A stretch of DNA of 64,000 bases from assembly GCA_025454395.1 (NCBI GenBank), contig JALOOM010000010.1:86080-150079 (forward strand), written 5' to 3'. The notes under the pieces were generated by a model. That model saw nothing but the letters and a program-made list of their open reading frames with translations, was not told where the DNA came from and did no database searches. Positions within the stretch are counted from its first letter, which is position 1, and each line of letters begins with the position of its first letter. This document shows positions 1-11,863 of this stretch, piece by piece. Source of the stretch: Elainella sp. Prado103. Its GTDB lineage: Bacteria; Cyanobacteriota; Cyanobacteriia; Elainellales; Elainellaceae. Made by a program: the position numbers and the translations under genes.

Positions 1-906
1 CTGGGTGCCGATCAACAAGAAAACAATGGAGTTGACGAAGAAGGCCAGAAACGCCCAAAACTCAGTCACAATCAGACGAGTACGCGGATTCATGCCAATG
101 CGGGAACCAAAATTGCCCAACACCAGCCCAGCAATCACCGTACTGATTACACCAGAACCGCCCAAATCTTCCGCGATCAGATAAGCAGCATAGGCCGATA
201 CCAGGGTGAGTGACTGTTCTACCAAAGGCAAATCAAAGCGCTGCGTCAGGTAGGAAATGCCAAAACCGAGCAACCCCCCAACGGCTAAACCCACCCCCAC
301 AACGCGCACCAACTCGATCGTCACTGCTTGCAAACTGGGATCAACGGTGCCTAAGCTGAGGCTCAGCAGAAACCCGAAGGCCACCACGGCCATGCCGTCA
401 TTAAATAGGCTTTCCCCTTCCATCAGCGTCGAGAGTCGAGCACCTACGCCCAACTCACGAAATAGGGCGATCACTGACACCGGATCGGTGGCAGAAAGAC
501 TCGCTCCCAACAATAGTGCGGTAGTTAAAGAAAGGTTGGTGAACTGGTTCAGCCCCAACACGACACCTGCCACTGAGATCACTACCCCCAGCGTGGCATA
601 CAGGCAAACTGGAAGCAGGTTTTGCTTCAACTCTTTCCAGTGCAGATTCCAAGCCGCTTCAAACAACAGGGGCGGCAAAAAAATTGCCAGAATCAGTCCA
701 GGAGAGAGATTCACGAGCCGGACATCTAGCAGGGCTAAGCCTAATCCCACAATTACCAGCAGGAGAGTATAGGGGATTCGCCGAAACCAGCCAAAGATAT
801 GCGGCAAGGTAGCCACACTCAGGGAAACCGATAAGACGAGCAAGAATTGTTTGAGATTGGCTTCGATCGAAACCATCTCTTCACTCAACATCATTTCAAT
901 CGCCAT
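1..906 (-). CDS. Na+/H+ (cation:proton) antiporter, CPA1/NhaP type, 3' end beyond window
   Basis: Monovalent cation/proton exchanger of the inner membrane. Reading leftward from the ATG at 906 the frame is open to the window edge (302 codons), so the C-terminus is missing. Several hydrophobic helices follow a short N-terminus beginning MAIEMM. The family hallmarks are present: the segment GASLSATDPVSV (the Asp of the TDP motif lies in the ion-binding core) and EGESLFNDG, both typical of NhaP/NHE-like CPA1 antiporters. Direction of transport and Na+ versus K+ preference cannot be read from the sequence. ATG codons at 894, 891 and 876 are possible alternative starts. The neighbours (rRNA methyltransferase, DedA) give no functional link. 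Confidence 0.9.
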   Translation of the reverse strand, partial: MAIEMMLSEEMVSIEANLKQFLLVLSVSLSVATLPHIFGWFRRIPYTLLLVIVGLGLALLDVRLVNLSPGLILAIFLPPLLFEAAWNLHWKELKQNLLPVCLYATLGVVISVAGVVLGLNQFTNLSLTTALLLGASLSATDPVSVIALFRELGVGARLSTLMEGESLFNDGMAVVAFGFLLSLSLGTVDPSLQAVTIELVRVVGVGLAVGGLLGFGISYLTQRFDLPLVEQSLTLVSAYAAYLIAEDLGGSGVISTVIAGLVLGNFGSRIGMNPRTRLIVTEFWAFLAFFVNSIVFLLIGTQ

Positions 907-982
907 AAGCCATTGCAATTTTAGGGGAATTTTTAGAGAATTCACCGATGATCATAATGGGAGTGATGGGAGAAGTCTATTT

Positions 983-1029
983 AGCTAACCTGGAGAATTA
1001 GCCAACCTGGAGAATTAGCCAACCTGGAG
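983..1029. repeat. 17-bp tandem repeat at the 3' end of the methyltransferase gene
   Basis: Nearly three copies of a 17-bp unit (AACCTGGAGAATTAGCC). The last copy runs into the final codons and stop of the leftward methyltransferase gene. It is one of many short tandem arrays in the window. Confidence 0.8.
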
Positions 1030-2193
1030 CACCAATCCTTTCAGATACAATCCTTCTGGATGATAAATGCTGACGGGATGATCGGAGGGTTGGGTGAGGT
1101 GATGCAGAATACGAACAGGTCTGCCCATCTCGATCGCCGCAGCGGTCACAGCACCATTAAAATATTCTGGAATTACCACTTGCGAGCAGGAGAAGGTAAA
1201 GAGGAGCCCGTTGGGGCGCAGTTTGTTGATTGCCAATTGATTGAGCCGTTTGTATGCCATGACAGCTTGATGGCGGGCGGATAAACTTTTGGCAAACGCG
1301 GGGGGATCGAGCACTATGACATCATAGTCTGAATCGCATTCCTTTAAGAATGTAAATACATCTTCGATATAAGCTGCATGAGCATTATCTAATCCATTTC
1401 GATCGATATTCTCTTTTGTCCAACCGATCGCCTTCACCGAGCTATCAACTGAATCAACTTGTTTGGCTCCAGCTCGGAGCGCATAAACTGAAAAACCACC
1501 TGAATAGCAAAATGTATTCAGAATCTTTTGGTCTTTGGCATATTCAGCCAGTAATCTGCGATGTTCTCGTTGATCGACGAAAAAGCCAGTTTTTTGCCCA
1601 GTTTCCCAATCCACTTGAAAGGAGTTGCCATACTCCAAGACTTCACCCGTTTGGGATTCACCCCACAAATAATCACCGATCGGGTCAGTTTTTTGCTTCC
1701 ATAAAACAGAAGCACTTTTGTCGTAAATTGCCTTTAATCGATCACCATAAATCTGGCGTAACTGGGTCGCGATCCACTCTCGCTGCTGATACATCCCGAT
1801 CGAATGGGATTGCATCACCGCAACACCGTTATACCAATCAATAATTAAGCCTGGAAATCCGTCCCCTTCGGCATTGACCAGCCGGTAGCAATTGGTATGG
1901 GGCTGATCCACCAATCCCAATCGTTGCCGTAATTGATAGGCAGACTGAAGTTTCTCCGTCAGTAATGCGGAGAGATCGGAGACTGGCTCAAACGAGAAGA
2001 TTTTTACCGCAATGCTGCCAGAGCCATAATGGCCCATGGCTAAAAACTCGTGGCGATCACTATACACCTCCACTACATCCCCTGCCTGGGGTTCCCCTTC
2101 CTGGGTTTTGATCGCTCCTGAAAAGATCCAGGGATGAAAACGACGCACGGCATCTGCTTTATGTTTGTGCAGAATCAAACGCGGAAAAACCAT
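1015..2193 (-). CDS. Class I SAM-dependent rRNA methyltransferase, RlmI-like
   Basis: Predicted 23S rRNA cytosine-C5 methyltransferase of the RlmI (YccW) family, 392 residues, the usual length. The N-terminal ~75 residues resemble a PUA RNA-binding domain (start MVFPRLILHKHKADAVRRFH). The C-terminal half is a Rossmann methyltransferase with NTFCYSGGFSVYAL as the SAM-binding motif I, DSVDSS as the acidic motif II loop and DPPAFAKS as the catalytic motif IV. A late Cys in TFSCSQ matches the catalytic cysteine region of RlmI. The exact target base is inferred from the family. The ATG at 2193 is preceded by an AGAGA ribosome site. The gene is monocistronic, upstream of an unrelated antiporter. 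Confidence 0.88.
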   Translation of the reverse strand: MVFPRLILHKHKADAVRRFHPWIFSGAIKTQEGEPQAGDVVEVYSDRHEFLAMGHYGSGSIAVKIFSFEPVSDLSALLTEKLQSAYQLRQRLGLVDQPHTNCYRLVNAEGDGFPGLIIDWYNGVAVMQSHSIGMYQQREWIATQLRQIYGDRLKAIYDKSASVLWKQKTDPIGDYLWGESQTGEVLEYGNSFQVDWETGQKTGFFVDQREHRRLLAEYAKDQKILNTFCYSGGFSVYALRAGAKQVDSVDSSVKAIGWTKENIDRNGLDNAHAAYIEDVFTFLKECDSDYDVIVLDPPAFAKSLSARHQAVMAYKRLNQLAINKLRPNGLLFTFSCSQVVIPEYFNGAVTAAAIEMGRPVRILHHLTQPSDHPVSIYHPEGLYLKGLVLQVG

Positions 2194-2378
2194 AGGATCT
2201 CTCAGGTGAAGGCAAGGAGCAAGCAGACTGCATTCAGCATAGATTCTATGGAATCTCCAGCACTCATTCAGTCTACTGCTCTATCCTACTGCTCTCCTAC
2301 GGCTCTGGTGCGTTTGTGGTTGCCGATCGCAGCCGGGGATGGCCGTGCAGGCTGAACGTCAACCAGCAATCATTGGGC

Positions 2379-2984
2379 TCAGCGTTTACGGCGTTGACGA
2401 TGCCGAACCAACCAAACCATACCGCCCACGAGGAGCCCGCCTAACACAATCTTAGAAACTGGGGCCAGATACTCTTCCACTAATTCGTAGTTGTCGCCTA
2501 ACGCATAGCCGGCCGTGGTGAGTAACAGTGTCCAGCCCAAGGTTCCCAGGGTGGAATAGATTAAAAAAGTGCCAAATCGCATTTTGCTGAAGCCTGCTGG
2601 CAAGGATATCAGGGTGCGAATGCCCGGCACCAATCGCCCAAAAAAAACGGCTTTCGTGCCGTGACGGTAAAACCAACGCTGAGATTTGTCAATTTCTTCC
2701 GAAGAGATGCCTAACCATTTGCCATAGCGATCGATCCATCGCTTCAGCCGATCTTCGCCCAAATATACCCCAATGTAGTACCAGGGCAGGGCACCCAGCA
2801 TGGTACCGAGGACACCAGCCATGACCGCAGGGACAAACCCCATTTGGCCTTTAGCGACTGTAAAGCCAGCCAGTGGCATGATCAATTCGGAGGGGATCGG
2901 CGGAAACAAATTCTCCAGAAACATCAGCAAACCAATGCCAACGTAACCCAATGAAGTCATGATTTGGGTAATCCACTCTGCCAT
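2379..2984 (-). CDS. DedA family membrane protein
   Basis: Polytopic inner-membrane protein of the DedA/SNARE-associated superfamily, 201 residues. Members of this family include flippase-like proteins for undecaprenyl phosphate or phospholipids. Hallmarks seen: the N-terminal ENLFPPIPSELIMPLAGF segment with the conserved acidic residue before the PPIPSE motif, and the FFGRLVPGIRTLISLPAG segment with the conserved arginines. About five hydrophobic segments and a basic C-terminus (RHRQRRKR) are visible. The start ATG at 2984 begins MAEWITQIM. The substrate is not predictable. A 394-bp gap with no gene other than the ahcY terminator separates it from ahcY upstream only in part (2985-3186). Confidence 0.9.
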   Translation of the reverse strand: MAEWITQIMTSLGYVGIGLLMFLENLFPPIPSELIMPLAGFTVAKGQMGFVPAVMAGVLGTMLGALPWYYIGVYLGEDRLKRWIDRYGKWLGISSEEIDKSQRWFYRHGTKAVFFGRLVPGIRTLISLPAGFSKMRFGTFLIYSTLGTLGWTLLLTTAGYALGDNYELVEEYLAPVSKIVLGGLLVGGMVWLVRHRQRRKR

Positions 2985-3133
2985 GGGGAAAATAGCTCCT
3001 AATGCGCGTTAAATCGGGTGTGAGACCCATCCAAATCGAAACAATGCCCCTGCTAGCTGAGCGCCTTGATTTTTGTGGCAATAATGATGCCAGTTCCTGA
3101 TGCCAGTTGTTATTGAGACCAATCATTCATGCC

Positions 3134-3163
3134 AAAAAATGGAGCAGGATTTCAACCTGCCCC
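3134..3163 (-). terminator. Rho-independent terminator of ahcY
   Basis: Read leftward: GGGGCAGG, a 7-nt loop, CCTGCTCC (8-bp stem with one G-T wobble), then an A and six T. It lies 23 bp beyond the ahcY stop codon, which is the expected position. Confidence 0.85.
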
Positions 3164-3186
3164 AGTCTCAGAATCAACGGCGGCGA

Positions 3187-4476
<1,290 letters not shown>

Positions 4477-4709
4477 TTATGGATTGTAAAGGTTTACTTC
4501 GGAGACTTGTTCCTAACTAGACTAACAAAACAGTTGCATAGCGAACAGAGAATTTCTAGTTTGGCAGGCTGTCCCGATTTTGCAACCTGGACTGATCCTT
4601 CAACTGATCCTTCAATGGTTTGACCGCTGTCAGGAAATGCTTGGTGTGGAGTTTGGACTGGCTCACCAGCAGTTCCGTGGACTGGTCATGCTAGTTACTG
4701 GCAATTTAA

Positions 4710-7700
4710 TTACTGGCAATTTAACGATCCAGCGGGCAAGCCTGGCTGACGATCGTGCTGGAGGCTGATTTGCAAGTAGTCTCGCACCCAAGCACAGCCA
4801 TAATTCAGATCATCCAGCTTTAAAATCTGCTCAAGTTGCCAGAGAACCACCGCATGATCAGAACTGGCCGAAGCAATTAACCCACCATCCGGGCTAAACG
4901 CTACTGCATTCACCTTATCCGTATGACGATAGAGGCTGGTTTCCAGTCGTCCATCCGCCGTATTCCAAACTTTCACCGTATTGTCTGCACTGGCTGAGGC
5001 TAACCGTTGACCATCCGCACTAAATGTCACATTCCAAACGGCATCTTGATGTCCCTTCAGTTGACGGATCAGCCGCCCGCTGTCTACTTGCCAGAGATTG
5101 ATCGTATTATCTTCGCTGGCCGAAGCAATTAGACGACCATCTGGACTGAAAGCCACGCCCCAAACAGCACTTTTATGACCCCGTAAGGTGCGAACTTGTT
5201 GCCCTTTCTGTACCCACCAGAGATTCACGGTATTGTCTTCGCTGGCCGAGGCAATCAACCGCCCATCGGGGCTAAAAGCGACTCCTTTGACGCGCGATCG
5301 ATGTCCAGACAGGGTTTGCAGCAAGCGGCCGGTTTGGGTATCCCAGAGTTTGATGGTGCTATCCATGCTGCCGGTGATCACTTGCCGACTATCCGGGCTA
5401 AACGCAACTGCCCAAACTTCCCCTTGATGCCCTTCCAGGGTGGCATGGAGTTGGCCAGTGGGATCCCACAAGCGAGCCGTGCCATCACTACTAGCAGACG
5501 CGATCCAGCGACCATCTGGACTGATTGCCGTGGCCCAAGCGATCGCCTGATGGGCTTTGATGGTTTTGAGCAGCTTACCGTCCCGTCTCCAGAGGTTCAG
5601 CGTCCCATTTTCGTTGGCTGAGACAAATCGGGAGCCATCGGGATGAAAGGCAATCCCCAGCACTACCGTGTCCTCACCCCTGAGAATGTTGAGTAAGGCA
5701 GTATTCCAGCGCCAGAGCAGCACCAGTTTATCTTGCCCTGCCGAAGCCAGTACCCCATCCGTCGGACTGAAAGCCACGCCATTAATCCAATCGGTATGCC
5801 CTTTCAAGACGGTAATCAGGGTGCCATCCCGTTTCCACAGTTTGACGGTTGGATCGTTGGCAGCCGAGGCAATCCATTGACCATCGGCACTAAAGGCCAC
5901 GCCCCAGACTTCATCTTGATGTCCAGACAGGGTTCGGACGAGGGTGCCATCCAGTTGCCAGAGTTTGACGGTGTGATCCGCACTGGAAGAAGCGATCAAA
6001 TCATTTTGGGGGCTCATTGCCACCCGCCGAACTGGTCCGCTATGTCCCTGAAGGGTGAGTTGGCGGCCATCTTGATGCCAGAGTCTGACGGTGCGATCAG
6101 TGCTGCCTGAGACCAGCCATTGCCCATCTTGACTGATCGCTAAATCCCAAACTGCGCCTTGGTGCCCGGTCAGAATTTTGCGCAGGCTACCATCCCCATT
6201 CCAGAGTCGGATTGTGCCATCAATCCCGGCTGAGGCGATCGTCTGACCATCTGTGCTGACCGCCACGGCCAACACCCCACCCTGATGGCCGATTAAGGTG
6301 CGTAAGAGTTGCCCCTGCTCTCCCCACAGCCGCACGGTTTGATCCATGCCACCCGAAACCAGGAATTTGCCGTCGCCACTAAACGCCACACTCCAGACGA
6401 GACTGGTATGCCCTTTTAAGGTATGCAGGAGCTCACCGCGCCGACTCCAAATTTTGACGGTTTGATCGCCGCTGGCGGTGGCAATTCGTTCGCCATCGGC
6501 ACTAAAGGTTAACCCTTTCACCGCGCCTTGGTGCCCAATCAAACGGTTAAACTCTGAGGTACCCAATACGGCTCGTCGCAAGGCTTCATCCACTTGCGTT
6601 CGGGTCATGGGATCGACCCAGAGGAGTTGTTGGAGCTGAGATTTGGCACTAATGGCCCGCAGTAAGGCTTCTAAACTTTGCTCAGAGGCAAATAGCACCT
6701 GAGAAGCCCCCGCAATCGATCGCACCTGATTGACCAAGACGCGATGATACTGGAGAAACGCAACTCCACCCAAGGCGGTCATCGCCGCAAGAGCCAAGCT
6801 TAAAGAGCCGATCAACAGCCGCTGTTGCTGGTTATGGAGATGCTGTGCTTGTAATCTGGCTTCGGTTTCCCGCAGTCTAGCTGCCTCCAGAGACTGTTGC
6901 ACTTCTTGTCGATCGCACTCTTGACTGGCTGCCAGAAAGTGATAGTCTACATCGCTGAGGCTTTTCGCTTGAGCCCATTGCTGAGCATCTCGCAATGCCT
7001 GTCCGCGTAATAAGCGGGATTGATCTTGATAATGGGAGACGATCCAAGACTCAAGGGCTTGGGAATAGGGACGTAAAGCAGCTAATTGTTGCTTGATCCA
7101 AGCGGGATTGAAAATTTCGCGATAAATCGGATTAGCAACCTGGAGAAACCCTTGTTGCTTGCTGACCAAGCCAGACAACAACAATTCAACCTGCTCGCGG
7201 CTATCATTGGCAGGCACCGGCCTGATTAGGATTTGTTGATAGATCCCCAATAGCCGCCCCGCTCGCTGTTCATCATGCAGCAGCCGATCGCGAATCGTCC
7301 GGAAATGTTCAGGCTCATCTTGCGACTCCCAGGCGTGGATCAGTTGAGAACGCACCAGACTTTCTACCCAAAACCCTTCCGATCGGGCTGGAATCATCAG
7401 TTTACCGCTGACTGCATCCTGGCTGGTGAGCATCACCAAGCGACACAGCTTTTGGGTCAAAAATGGTTGTCCGTTCGTCCAGGACAAAATGTGGCGCACA
7501 ATCTCCCAGGGTTCCCCATGTTCTACCATTAAGCCCTGCACCAAGGGCTCCACTTCACTCAGTTGGAAGCCGTCTAGCCAGATCGCTCGCCCGATGTTAA
7601 ATGGGGTGCGATGACGATCCTGAATCAGATCCGAAGGGGTTGCCACGCCAAAAATAGTAAACGTGAGGCGTTGATAGGCTGGATCGATCGCCCGCTGGTT

Positions 7701-8195
7701 GTAACAGAACCGAATCCAGGCAAAAAAATCGTCTACGGGAAAGTCTAAACCCAGGACGCTGTCAATTTCATCGAGAAAGATATAAATGGGGCGATCAGCA
7801 AACTCGCTGAGCAACACCTGAGAAACAAAGTAGTTGAGATGCTGAAGTGAAGGGGCTTCCGGTTGGGTTCGCCACCAATGATTGAGATCGAAACGCTGGT
7901 GCAGATCAAACCCCAGCCATAACATGCTGATTAAACTGCGATACCACTGGGCAACCGTAACCCGCTCGCCTCCAACGCTGGTCATATCCACTGTGGCGCA
8001 GTCATAGCCAGCCTGTTGTAATCGCTGTTTCATGCGGACGAGCAGAGAAGACTTGCCCATCTGCCGGGAGTTGAGCACAAAACAAAACTCACCCTGGATT
8101 AAAGCGTGGTAGAGTTCGTGATCCGCTTGGCGTTCCACATAGGTGGGAGCATCGCCCGCTAAGGTACCGCCAACTTGATAGGTTGAGTAGGTCAT
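4710..8195 (-). CDS. AAA-like ATPase / transmembrane / 14-repeat WD40 protein
   Basis: Large cyanobacterial-type protein of 1161 residues. Residues 1-380 resemble the AAA_35-like (PF14516) NTPase domain: the phosphate-binding stretch is [11 protein letters not shown] (Lys48) and the Walker B-like strand is IYIFLDEID (Asp142, Glu143). Residues ~425-458 are charged and helical, and a single hydrophobic helix spans about 460-482. From ~555 to ~1140 I count 14 WD40 repeats, enough for two seven-bladed propellers. Repeats 11 and 12 are almost identical, suggesting recent duplication. The start ATG overlaps the stop of the upstream ABC ATPase gene (ATGA), implying translational coupling. Function is unknown; such proteins are usually considered signalling NTPases with a protein-binding scaffold. 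Confidence 0.9.
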   Translation of the reverse strand: MTYSTYQVGGTLAGDAPTYVERQADHELYHALIQGEFCFVLNSRQMGKSSLLVRMKQRLQQAGYDCATVDMTSVGGERVTVAQWYRSLISMLWLGFDLHQRFDLNHWWRTQPEAPSLQHLNYFVSQVLLSEFADRPIYIFLDEIDSVLGLDFPVDDFFAWIRFCYNQRAIDPAYQRLTFTIFGVATPSDLIQDRHRTPFNIGRAIWLDGFQLSEVEPLVQGLMVEHGEPWEIVRHILSWTNGQPFLTQKLCRLVMLTSQDAVSGKLMIPARSEGFWVESLVRSQLIHAWESQDEPEHFRTIRDRLLHDEQRAGRLLGIYQQILIRPVPANDSREQVELLLSGLVSKQQGFLQVANPIYREIFNPAWIKQQLAALRPYSQALESWIVSHYQDQSRLLRGQALRDAQQWAQAKSLSDVDYHFLAASQECDRQEVQQSLEAARLRETEARLQAQHLHNQQQRLLIGSLSLALAAMTALGGVAFLQYHRVLVNQVRSIAGASQVLFASEQSLEALLRAISAKSQLQQLLWVDPMTRTQVDEALRRAVLGTSEFNRLIGHQGAVKGLTFSADGERIATASGDQTVKIWSRRGELLHTLKGHTSLVWSVAFSGDGKFLVSGGMDQTVRLWGEQGQLLRTLIGHQGGVLAVAVSTDGQTIASAGIDGTIRLWNGDGSLRKILTGHQGAVWDLAISQDGQWLVSGSTDRTVRLWHQDGRQLTLQGHSGPVRRVAMSPQNDLIASSSADHTVKLWQLDGTLVRTLSGHQDEVWGVAFSADGQWIASAANDPTVKLWKRDGTLITVLKGHTDWINGVAFSPTDGVLASAGQDKLVLLWRWNTALLNILRGEDTVVLGIAFHPDGSRFVSANENGTLNLWRRDGKLLKTIKAHQAIAWATAISPDGRWIASASSDGTARLWDPTGQLHATLEGHQGEVWAVAFSPDSRQVITGSMDSTIKLWDTQTGRLLQTLSGHRSRVKGVAFSPDGRLIASASEDNTVNLWWVQKGQQVRTLRGHKSAVWGVAFSPDGRLIASASEDNTINLWQVDSGRLIRQLKGHQDAVWNVTFSADGQRLASASADNTVKVWNTADGRLETSLYRHTDKVNAVAFSPDGGLIASASSDHAVVLWQLEQILKLDDLNYGCAWVRDYLQISLQHDRQPGLPAGSLNCQ

Positions 8196-9691
8196 GGGCT
8201 GATTGTCCCAGTCATGCGCAGTCCCAACTCCTGCAAATTCACTTGCTCGATCGGCCAGGAGTCGGAGAGATTGCCGCGATAGAGGACATAAATGCGATCA
8301 CAGAGGGTCAACAACTCATCTAGATCCTCGGAGATCAGCAAAATGCCAGCTCCGTTCGATCGCGCTGCCAATAGCCGTTGATGCACTTCCGTGACTGCTC
8401 CCAGATCCAGTCCTCGCGTCGGTTGACTGGCCACAATCAGCCTGGGTTGAGCTGCCAGCACCCGTCCGAGAATCAGCTTTTGCATGTTGCCCCCGGAGAG
8501 CAGCCGCACAGGAGTGGTGGTTGTGGCACCCCGCACATCAAATTGTTGGATGATTCGATCGGCATAGATTTGGGCCGATCGACGCTTCAGCCAGCCTCGG
8601 TGACCAAAGGTCGGGGCACTGTGGGTTTCCAGGATGAGATTTTCCCAAAGATTCATATCCCCAATCAGCCCGGTTTGCTGGCGATCTTCGGGAATGCGAG
8701 CCACGCCAGCCCGGATGATCCCAGCCGGTGTTGCCGGTTGAACCTGTTTGCCATAAAAGCGAACTATCCCCTGACTGGGAGTGGTTAACCCACTAATCAC
8801 ATCAAAGAGGGTGGTTTGACCATTGCCTGAAACACCAGCGATCCCGACAATTTCAGATTGGCGAACCGTCAGATTGACCTGATGCAGCTTTTCAGGAATC
8901 GTCAGATCGCTCAAACTCAGAACGGGGTTTCCGGCTCGCTTGGGCTCTCGCTTCGGAACTGGTAAGGATCGACCCACCATTTGTTCTGCTAGTTGAGCCA
9001 CCGTCACCGCTTTGGTTGGAACATCGGACACCACTTGTCCTGATCGCAAAACGATCACTCGATCGCTGATGTTGATCACCTCTCGTAATTTATGGGAAAT
9101 AAAAATGATCGAAAGTCCAGCCGCAGTCAGTTGCTTGAGGGTAGCAAACAAGGCTGCGGTTTCCTGGGGCGTTAAAACCGCCGTGGGTTCGTCCAGAATC
9201 AGGATTTTGACCTGACGGTATAACGCTTTGAGGATTTCCACTCGTTGCCGTTCGCCGACCGACAGGGTAGCCACCCGCATCTCCGGATCCACCACTAGAC
9301 CAAATTGGTTGGATAGGCTGGCTAGGCGCTGTTTGGCGGCCGATCGGTTTTGCCAGATGCCCCACAACGGTTCTGTGCCCAGCATGATGTTATCCAGCAC
9401 AGTCAGGTTATCAGCCAGGGTAAAGTGTTGATGCACCATACCAATGCCTGCGGTGATCGCTGTGCGCGGAGAAGTGACTTTGAGCGGTTGACCAAAGGCT
9501 TCGATCGAGCCAGAGTCGGCGACATAATGCCCGAACAGAATATTCATCAACGTGGTCTTACCCGCACCATTCTCCCCCAGTAACGCTAGAATTTCCCCTG
9601 CATACAAATCCAAACTGATCCGATCGTTGGCCACGAGAGAGCCAAATCGCTTACTAATTTGGTGGAGCCGTAGAACAGGATCGGGATTCAC
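8192..9691 (-). CDS. BMP-family ABC transporter, double ATP-binding protein
   Basis: Cytoplasmic ATPase of an importer of the RbsA/YufO/BmpC class, 499 residues with two nucleotide-binding domains. Domain 1 has an intact Walker A (GENGAGKTT), signature LSVGERQ and Walker B LILDEPT. Domain 2 has GVSGNGQTT, with Gln in place of the Walker Lys, and signature LSGGNMQ; the degenerate second site is normal in this class. Family members import purine nucleosides or related solutes. The start is GTG (MNPDPVLRL) with no strong ribosome site. It lies 196 bp downstream of the substrate-binding lipoprotein gene and overlaps the WD40 gene by 4 bp. The two permease genes usually found here are absent. Confidence 0.92.
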   Translation of the reverse strand: MNPDPVLRLHQISKRFGSLVANDRISLDLYAGEILALLGENGAGKTTLMNILFGHYVADSGSIEAFGQPLKVTSPRTAITAGIGMVHQHFTLADNLTVLDNIMLGTEPLWGIWQNRSAAKQRLASLSNQFGLVVDPEMRVATLSVGERQRVEILKALYRQVKILILDEPTAVLTPQETAALFATLKQLTAAGLSIIFISHKLREVINISDRVIVLRSGQVVSDVPTKAVTVAQLAEQMVGRSLPVPKREPKRAGNPVLSLSDLTIPEKLHQVNLTVRQSEIVGIAGVSGNGQTTLFDVISGLTTPSQGIVRFYGKQVQPATPAGIIRAGVARIPEDRQQTGLIGDMNLWENLILETHSAPTFGHRGWLKRRSAQIYADRIIQQFDVRGATTTTPVRLLSGGNMQKLILGRVLAAQPRLIVASQPTRGLDLGAVTEVHQRLLAARSNGAGILLISEDLDELLTLCDRIYVLYRGNLSDSWPIEQVNLQELGLRMTGTISP

Positions 9692-9887
9692 AAGTGACTT
9701 TAATCAGGAAGGAGATAGGATGAACGAAGCATAATGCAGAAGAGATGGCAAATGAGCCAGCTCTAAGGATGATTGAATACCCGACTAGACTAGAGGAGTT
9801 GCCAGATTGCATTGGGTTGCGATCGGCTTCGCCAACGATGGAGCGAGGTTTGCCTCCATCCCCTAGACCATCGCATCGGCAGGGTGA

Positions 9888-10958
9888 TTAGACCGTTGAT
9901 TTTGGTTCATTATCATCGACCTTCACGGTGAAACTGCCCGCCAGGATCTGTTCCTGACGTTCTTGCACCAAAGCCTGTAAATCTTGCGGCACTCTATCCT
10001 TAAACGTTCCCAGATCCGACAAACTGGAGCCTTTGTGCTTCATGTAACTGTATTGACCATAATCTTCCGGCGTAAAGCTTCCAGATTTAACGGCAGCAAC
10101 CGCCCGATCGATCGTAGGCTCCATGTGCCAGAGCGCACTGGCCACTACTGTTTCGGGATAATCTTTTTGGGTATCGATCACATTCCCGATCGCTAAAATC
10201 TGCCGTTCCTTGGCCGCATCTGCCACCCCAAATCGTTCGGCATAGAGAATATCTGCTCCCGCATCAATCTGAGCAAAGGCTGCTTCTTTCGCCTTGGGTG
10301 GATCGAACCAACTACCGATAAAAGTCACCAGAAACTTCACATCTGGGGTAATTTCTTGCGCTCCTGCCATGAAGGCATTCATCAATCGATTCACTTCCGG
10401 GATTGGATAACCGCCAACCATGCCGATCACTTTAGATTTCGTCATGCCACCTGCGATCATCCCAGTCAAATAGGAAGGTTCGTGAATGTAGTTATCGAAC
10501 ACCGCAAGGTTCGGTTCGGCCGGTTTGCCACTTGATCCGACTAGAAACGCGACATTGGGATACTCAGGCGCAAAGGTACGGCAAGCTTTTTCAACGGCAA
10601 AACATTCGCCGATGATCAGTTGATGCCCCGCTTCAGCATATTGCCGCATGACGCGCTCATAGTCTGTGTTGGAAACCGATTCTGACCAGACATATTCCAC
10701 CTCACCCCGATCTTTAGCGGCATTGACGGCTTTGTGGATCCGACTCACCCACTGTTGCTCGGTGGGCACAGTATAAACGGCAGCTACTTTTATCCGATTG
10801 CCGGTAGCAGGCGGTGCAGTTGGAGAGCTGGTTGCGGCTGGATCGGTTGCAGCCGAATCGGTTGGCGCAGAGTTGCCACAGGCTTTGAGCAACAGGCTGG
10901 TAGCCAATCCAGCGGAGCCATAGATCAAAAATTGACGACGATTGAAGTTATGAACCAT
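9888..10958 (-). CDS. BMP family ABC transporter substrate-binding lipoprotein
   Basis: Periplasmic binding protein of the BMP/PnrA-like family (PF02608), 356 residues, expected to bind a nucleoside-like ligand and feed the adjacent ATPase-driven importer. The N-terminus carries a twin-arginine pair (RRQFL, Arg7-Arg8), a hydrophobic stretch, and a lipobox-like LKAC with Cys27, suggesting Tat export followed by lipidation. A low-complexity Thr/Pro/Ala linker follows before the mature domain, which starts near RIKVAAVYTVPTEQQW. Segments such as GMIAGGMTKSKVIGMVGGYP and DAGADILYAERFGV are typical of the fold. The start ATG is at 10958. It is upstream of the ABC ATPase gene in the same direction. 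Confidence 0.9.
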   Translation of the reverse strand: MVHNFNRRQFLIYGSAGLATSLLLKACGNSAPTDSAATDPAATSSPTAPPATGNRIKVAAVYTVPTEQQWVSRIHKAVNAAKDRGEVEYVWSESVSNTDYERVMRQYAEAGHQLIIGECFAVEKACRTFAPEYPNVAFLVGSSGKPAEPNLAVFDNYIHEPSYLTGMIAGGMTKSKVIGMVGGYPIPEVNRLMNAFMAGAQEITPDVKFLVTFIGSWFDPPKAKEAAFAQIDAGADILYAERFGVADAAKERQILAIGNVIDTQKDYPETVVASALWHMEPTIDRAVAAVKSGSFTPEDYGQYSYMKHKGSSLSDLGTFKDRVPQDLQALVQERQEQILAGSFTVKVDDNEPKSTV

Positions 10959-11258
10959 TCCAGATCAACACTCCAGAGATCAAGAAGCAACGACTCGATG
11001 CTGCCAGCAGTCCATCCTTCCCATAGTGCAGCGAACCTTCCGGATCGATCGAATGTGAACTGGCAATAATTCCATCGCTACGGAGCAGCTATCGAGCAAA
11101 CTGATGCAAGTGCTTCTAATCATAGCCCGATCGCCCTAAGGTGCAATTCGATTTTGTTAACGTTTCGTCATCAGGAATTTACGATGGATGAGCGACCCGC
11201 GATCGGCGGCTAAACCTCAGTTCGAGCCACTCAGTTCGAGCCACTCAGTTCGAGCCAC
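10959..11258. other. Intergenic spacer between TPR and BMP genes
   Basis: 300 bp with no supported gene. The left end holds the 14-bp tandem array described separately. The rest should contain the leftward promoter of the BMP gene, but no clear -35/-10 pair or operator stands out. Confidence 0.6.
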
Positions 11259-11270
11259 TCAGTTCGAGCC
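11218..11270. repeat. 14-bp tandem repeat at the 3' end of the TPR gene
   Basis: Almost four copies of CAGTTCGAGCCACT. The last copy provides the final codons and stop (TGA) of the leftward TPR gene, so the array has grown right up to or into the coding end. Confidence 0.85.
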
Positions 11271-11825
11271 AGCCTTCATCGCTTTGAGTTGAGCCAGATC
11301 CTGCTTAATTTGTTCTAGCTCGATAGCTTTACCTTGTTGAAGATATAGATCCCCTGCCTTCACCAAATCGGCCACGCCTTCCGGCACTCGGCGCAAGTTG
11401 GCCGTGGCTCGCCCCCGATTATGATACGCTGCGGCCCAATCCGGTTCTTGCTGCAAGGCTTGGGTGAATTGATCGATCGCCCGTCGATACTGCCCAGCCT
11501 GAAAGGCCTCGCAGCCTGCCCGAAATAAAGCGACAGATGCTAGTTCAGGCGTATCTGAAATCGCCACAGGCGGATCTGAGCTAGGGATCGAAGCGGCTGC
11601 CTCCGCTGCTCCAGACGATTCCCCAGACGATTCCTCAGACGATTCTCCAGATAGCTGCAATTCTGTTGATTCTGCTGATTTGACTGGAACGAGGCTCCAG
11701 AGCGGTTCAGGAAATACAACCGCCACACTGCCCTTCCCCCAATAAGCGGAGATCATACTGCCCAGCCCGATCGCTGCGATCAGCCCAATCACCCCAAACC
11801 AAATGCCAAAACTCAAGCTATCCAT
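11259..11825 (-). CDS. Membrane-anchored TPR repeat protein
   Basis: Predicted 188-residue protein from the ATG at 11825 (MDSLSFGIWFGVIG). A hydrophobic N-terminal helix anchors it in the membrane. A Ser/Glu/Ala-rich linker follows, containing a short 4-residue repeat (ESSG/ESSE), encoded by a 12-bp DNA repeat. Near the C-terminus AGCEAFQAGQYRRAIDQFTQAL and the next stretch form about two tetratricopeptide repeats. TPRs bind proteins, so a scaffold role in the periplasm or at the membrane is plausible but not shown. The frame extends eight codons upstream to a GTG at 11849, but the ATG has the better spaced GGGA. It is 38 bp downstream of the LapA-like gene and may be cotranscribed with it. 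Confidence 0.72.
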   Translation of the reverse strand: MDSLSFGIWFGVIGLIAAIGLGSMISAYWGKGSVAVVFPEPLWSLVPVKSAESTELQLSGESSEESSGESSGAAEAAASIPSSDPPVAISDTPELASVALFRAGCEAFQAGQYRRAIDQFTQALQQEPDWAAAYHNRGRATANLRRVPEGVADLVKAGDLYLQQGKAIELEQIKQDLAQLKAMKAGSN

Positions 11826-11863
11826 GGCTTTGTTCCCATCTGTCTCCACTTTTGGGTTGTACG

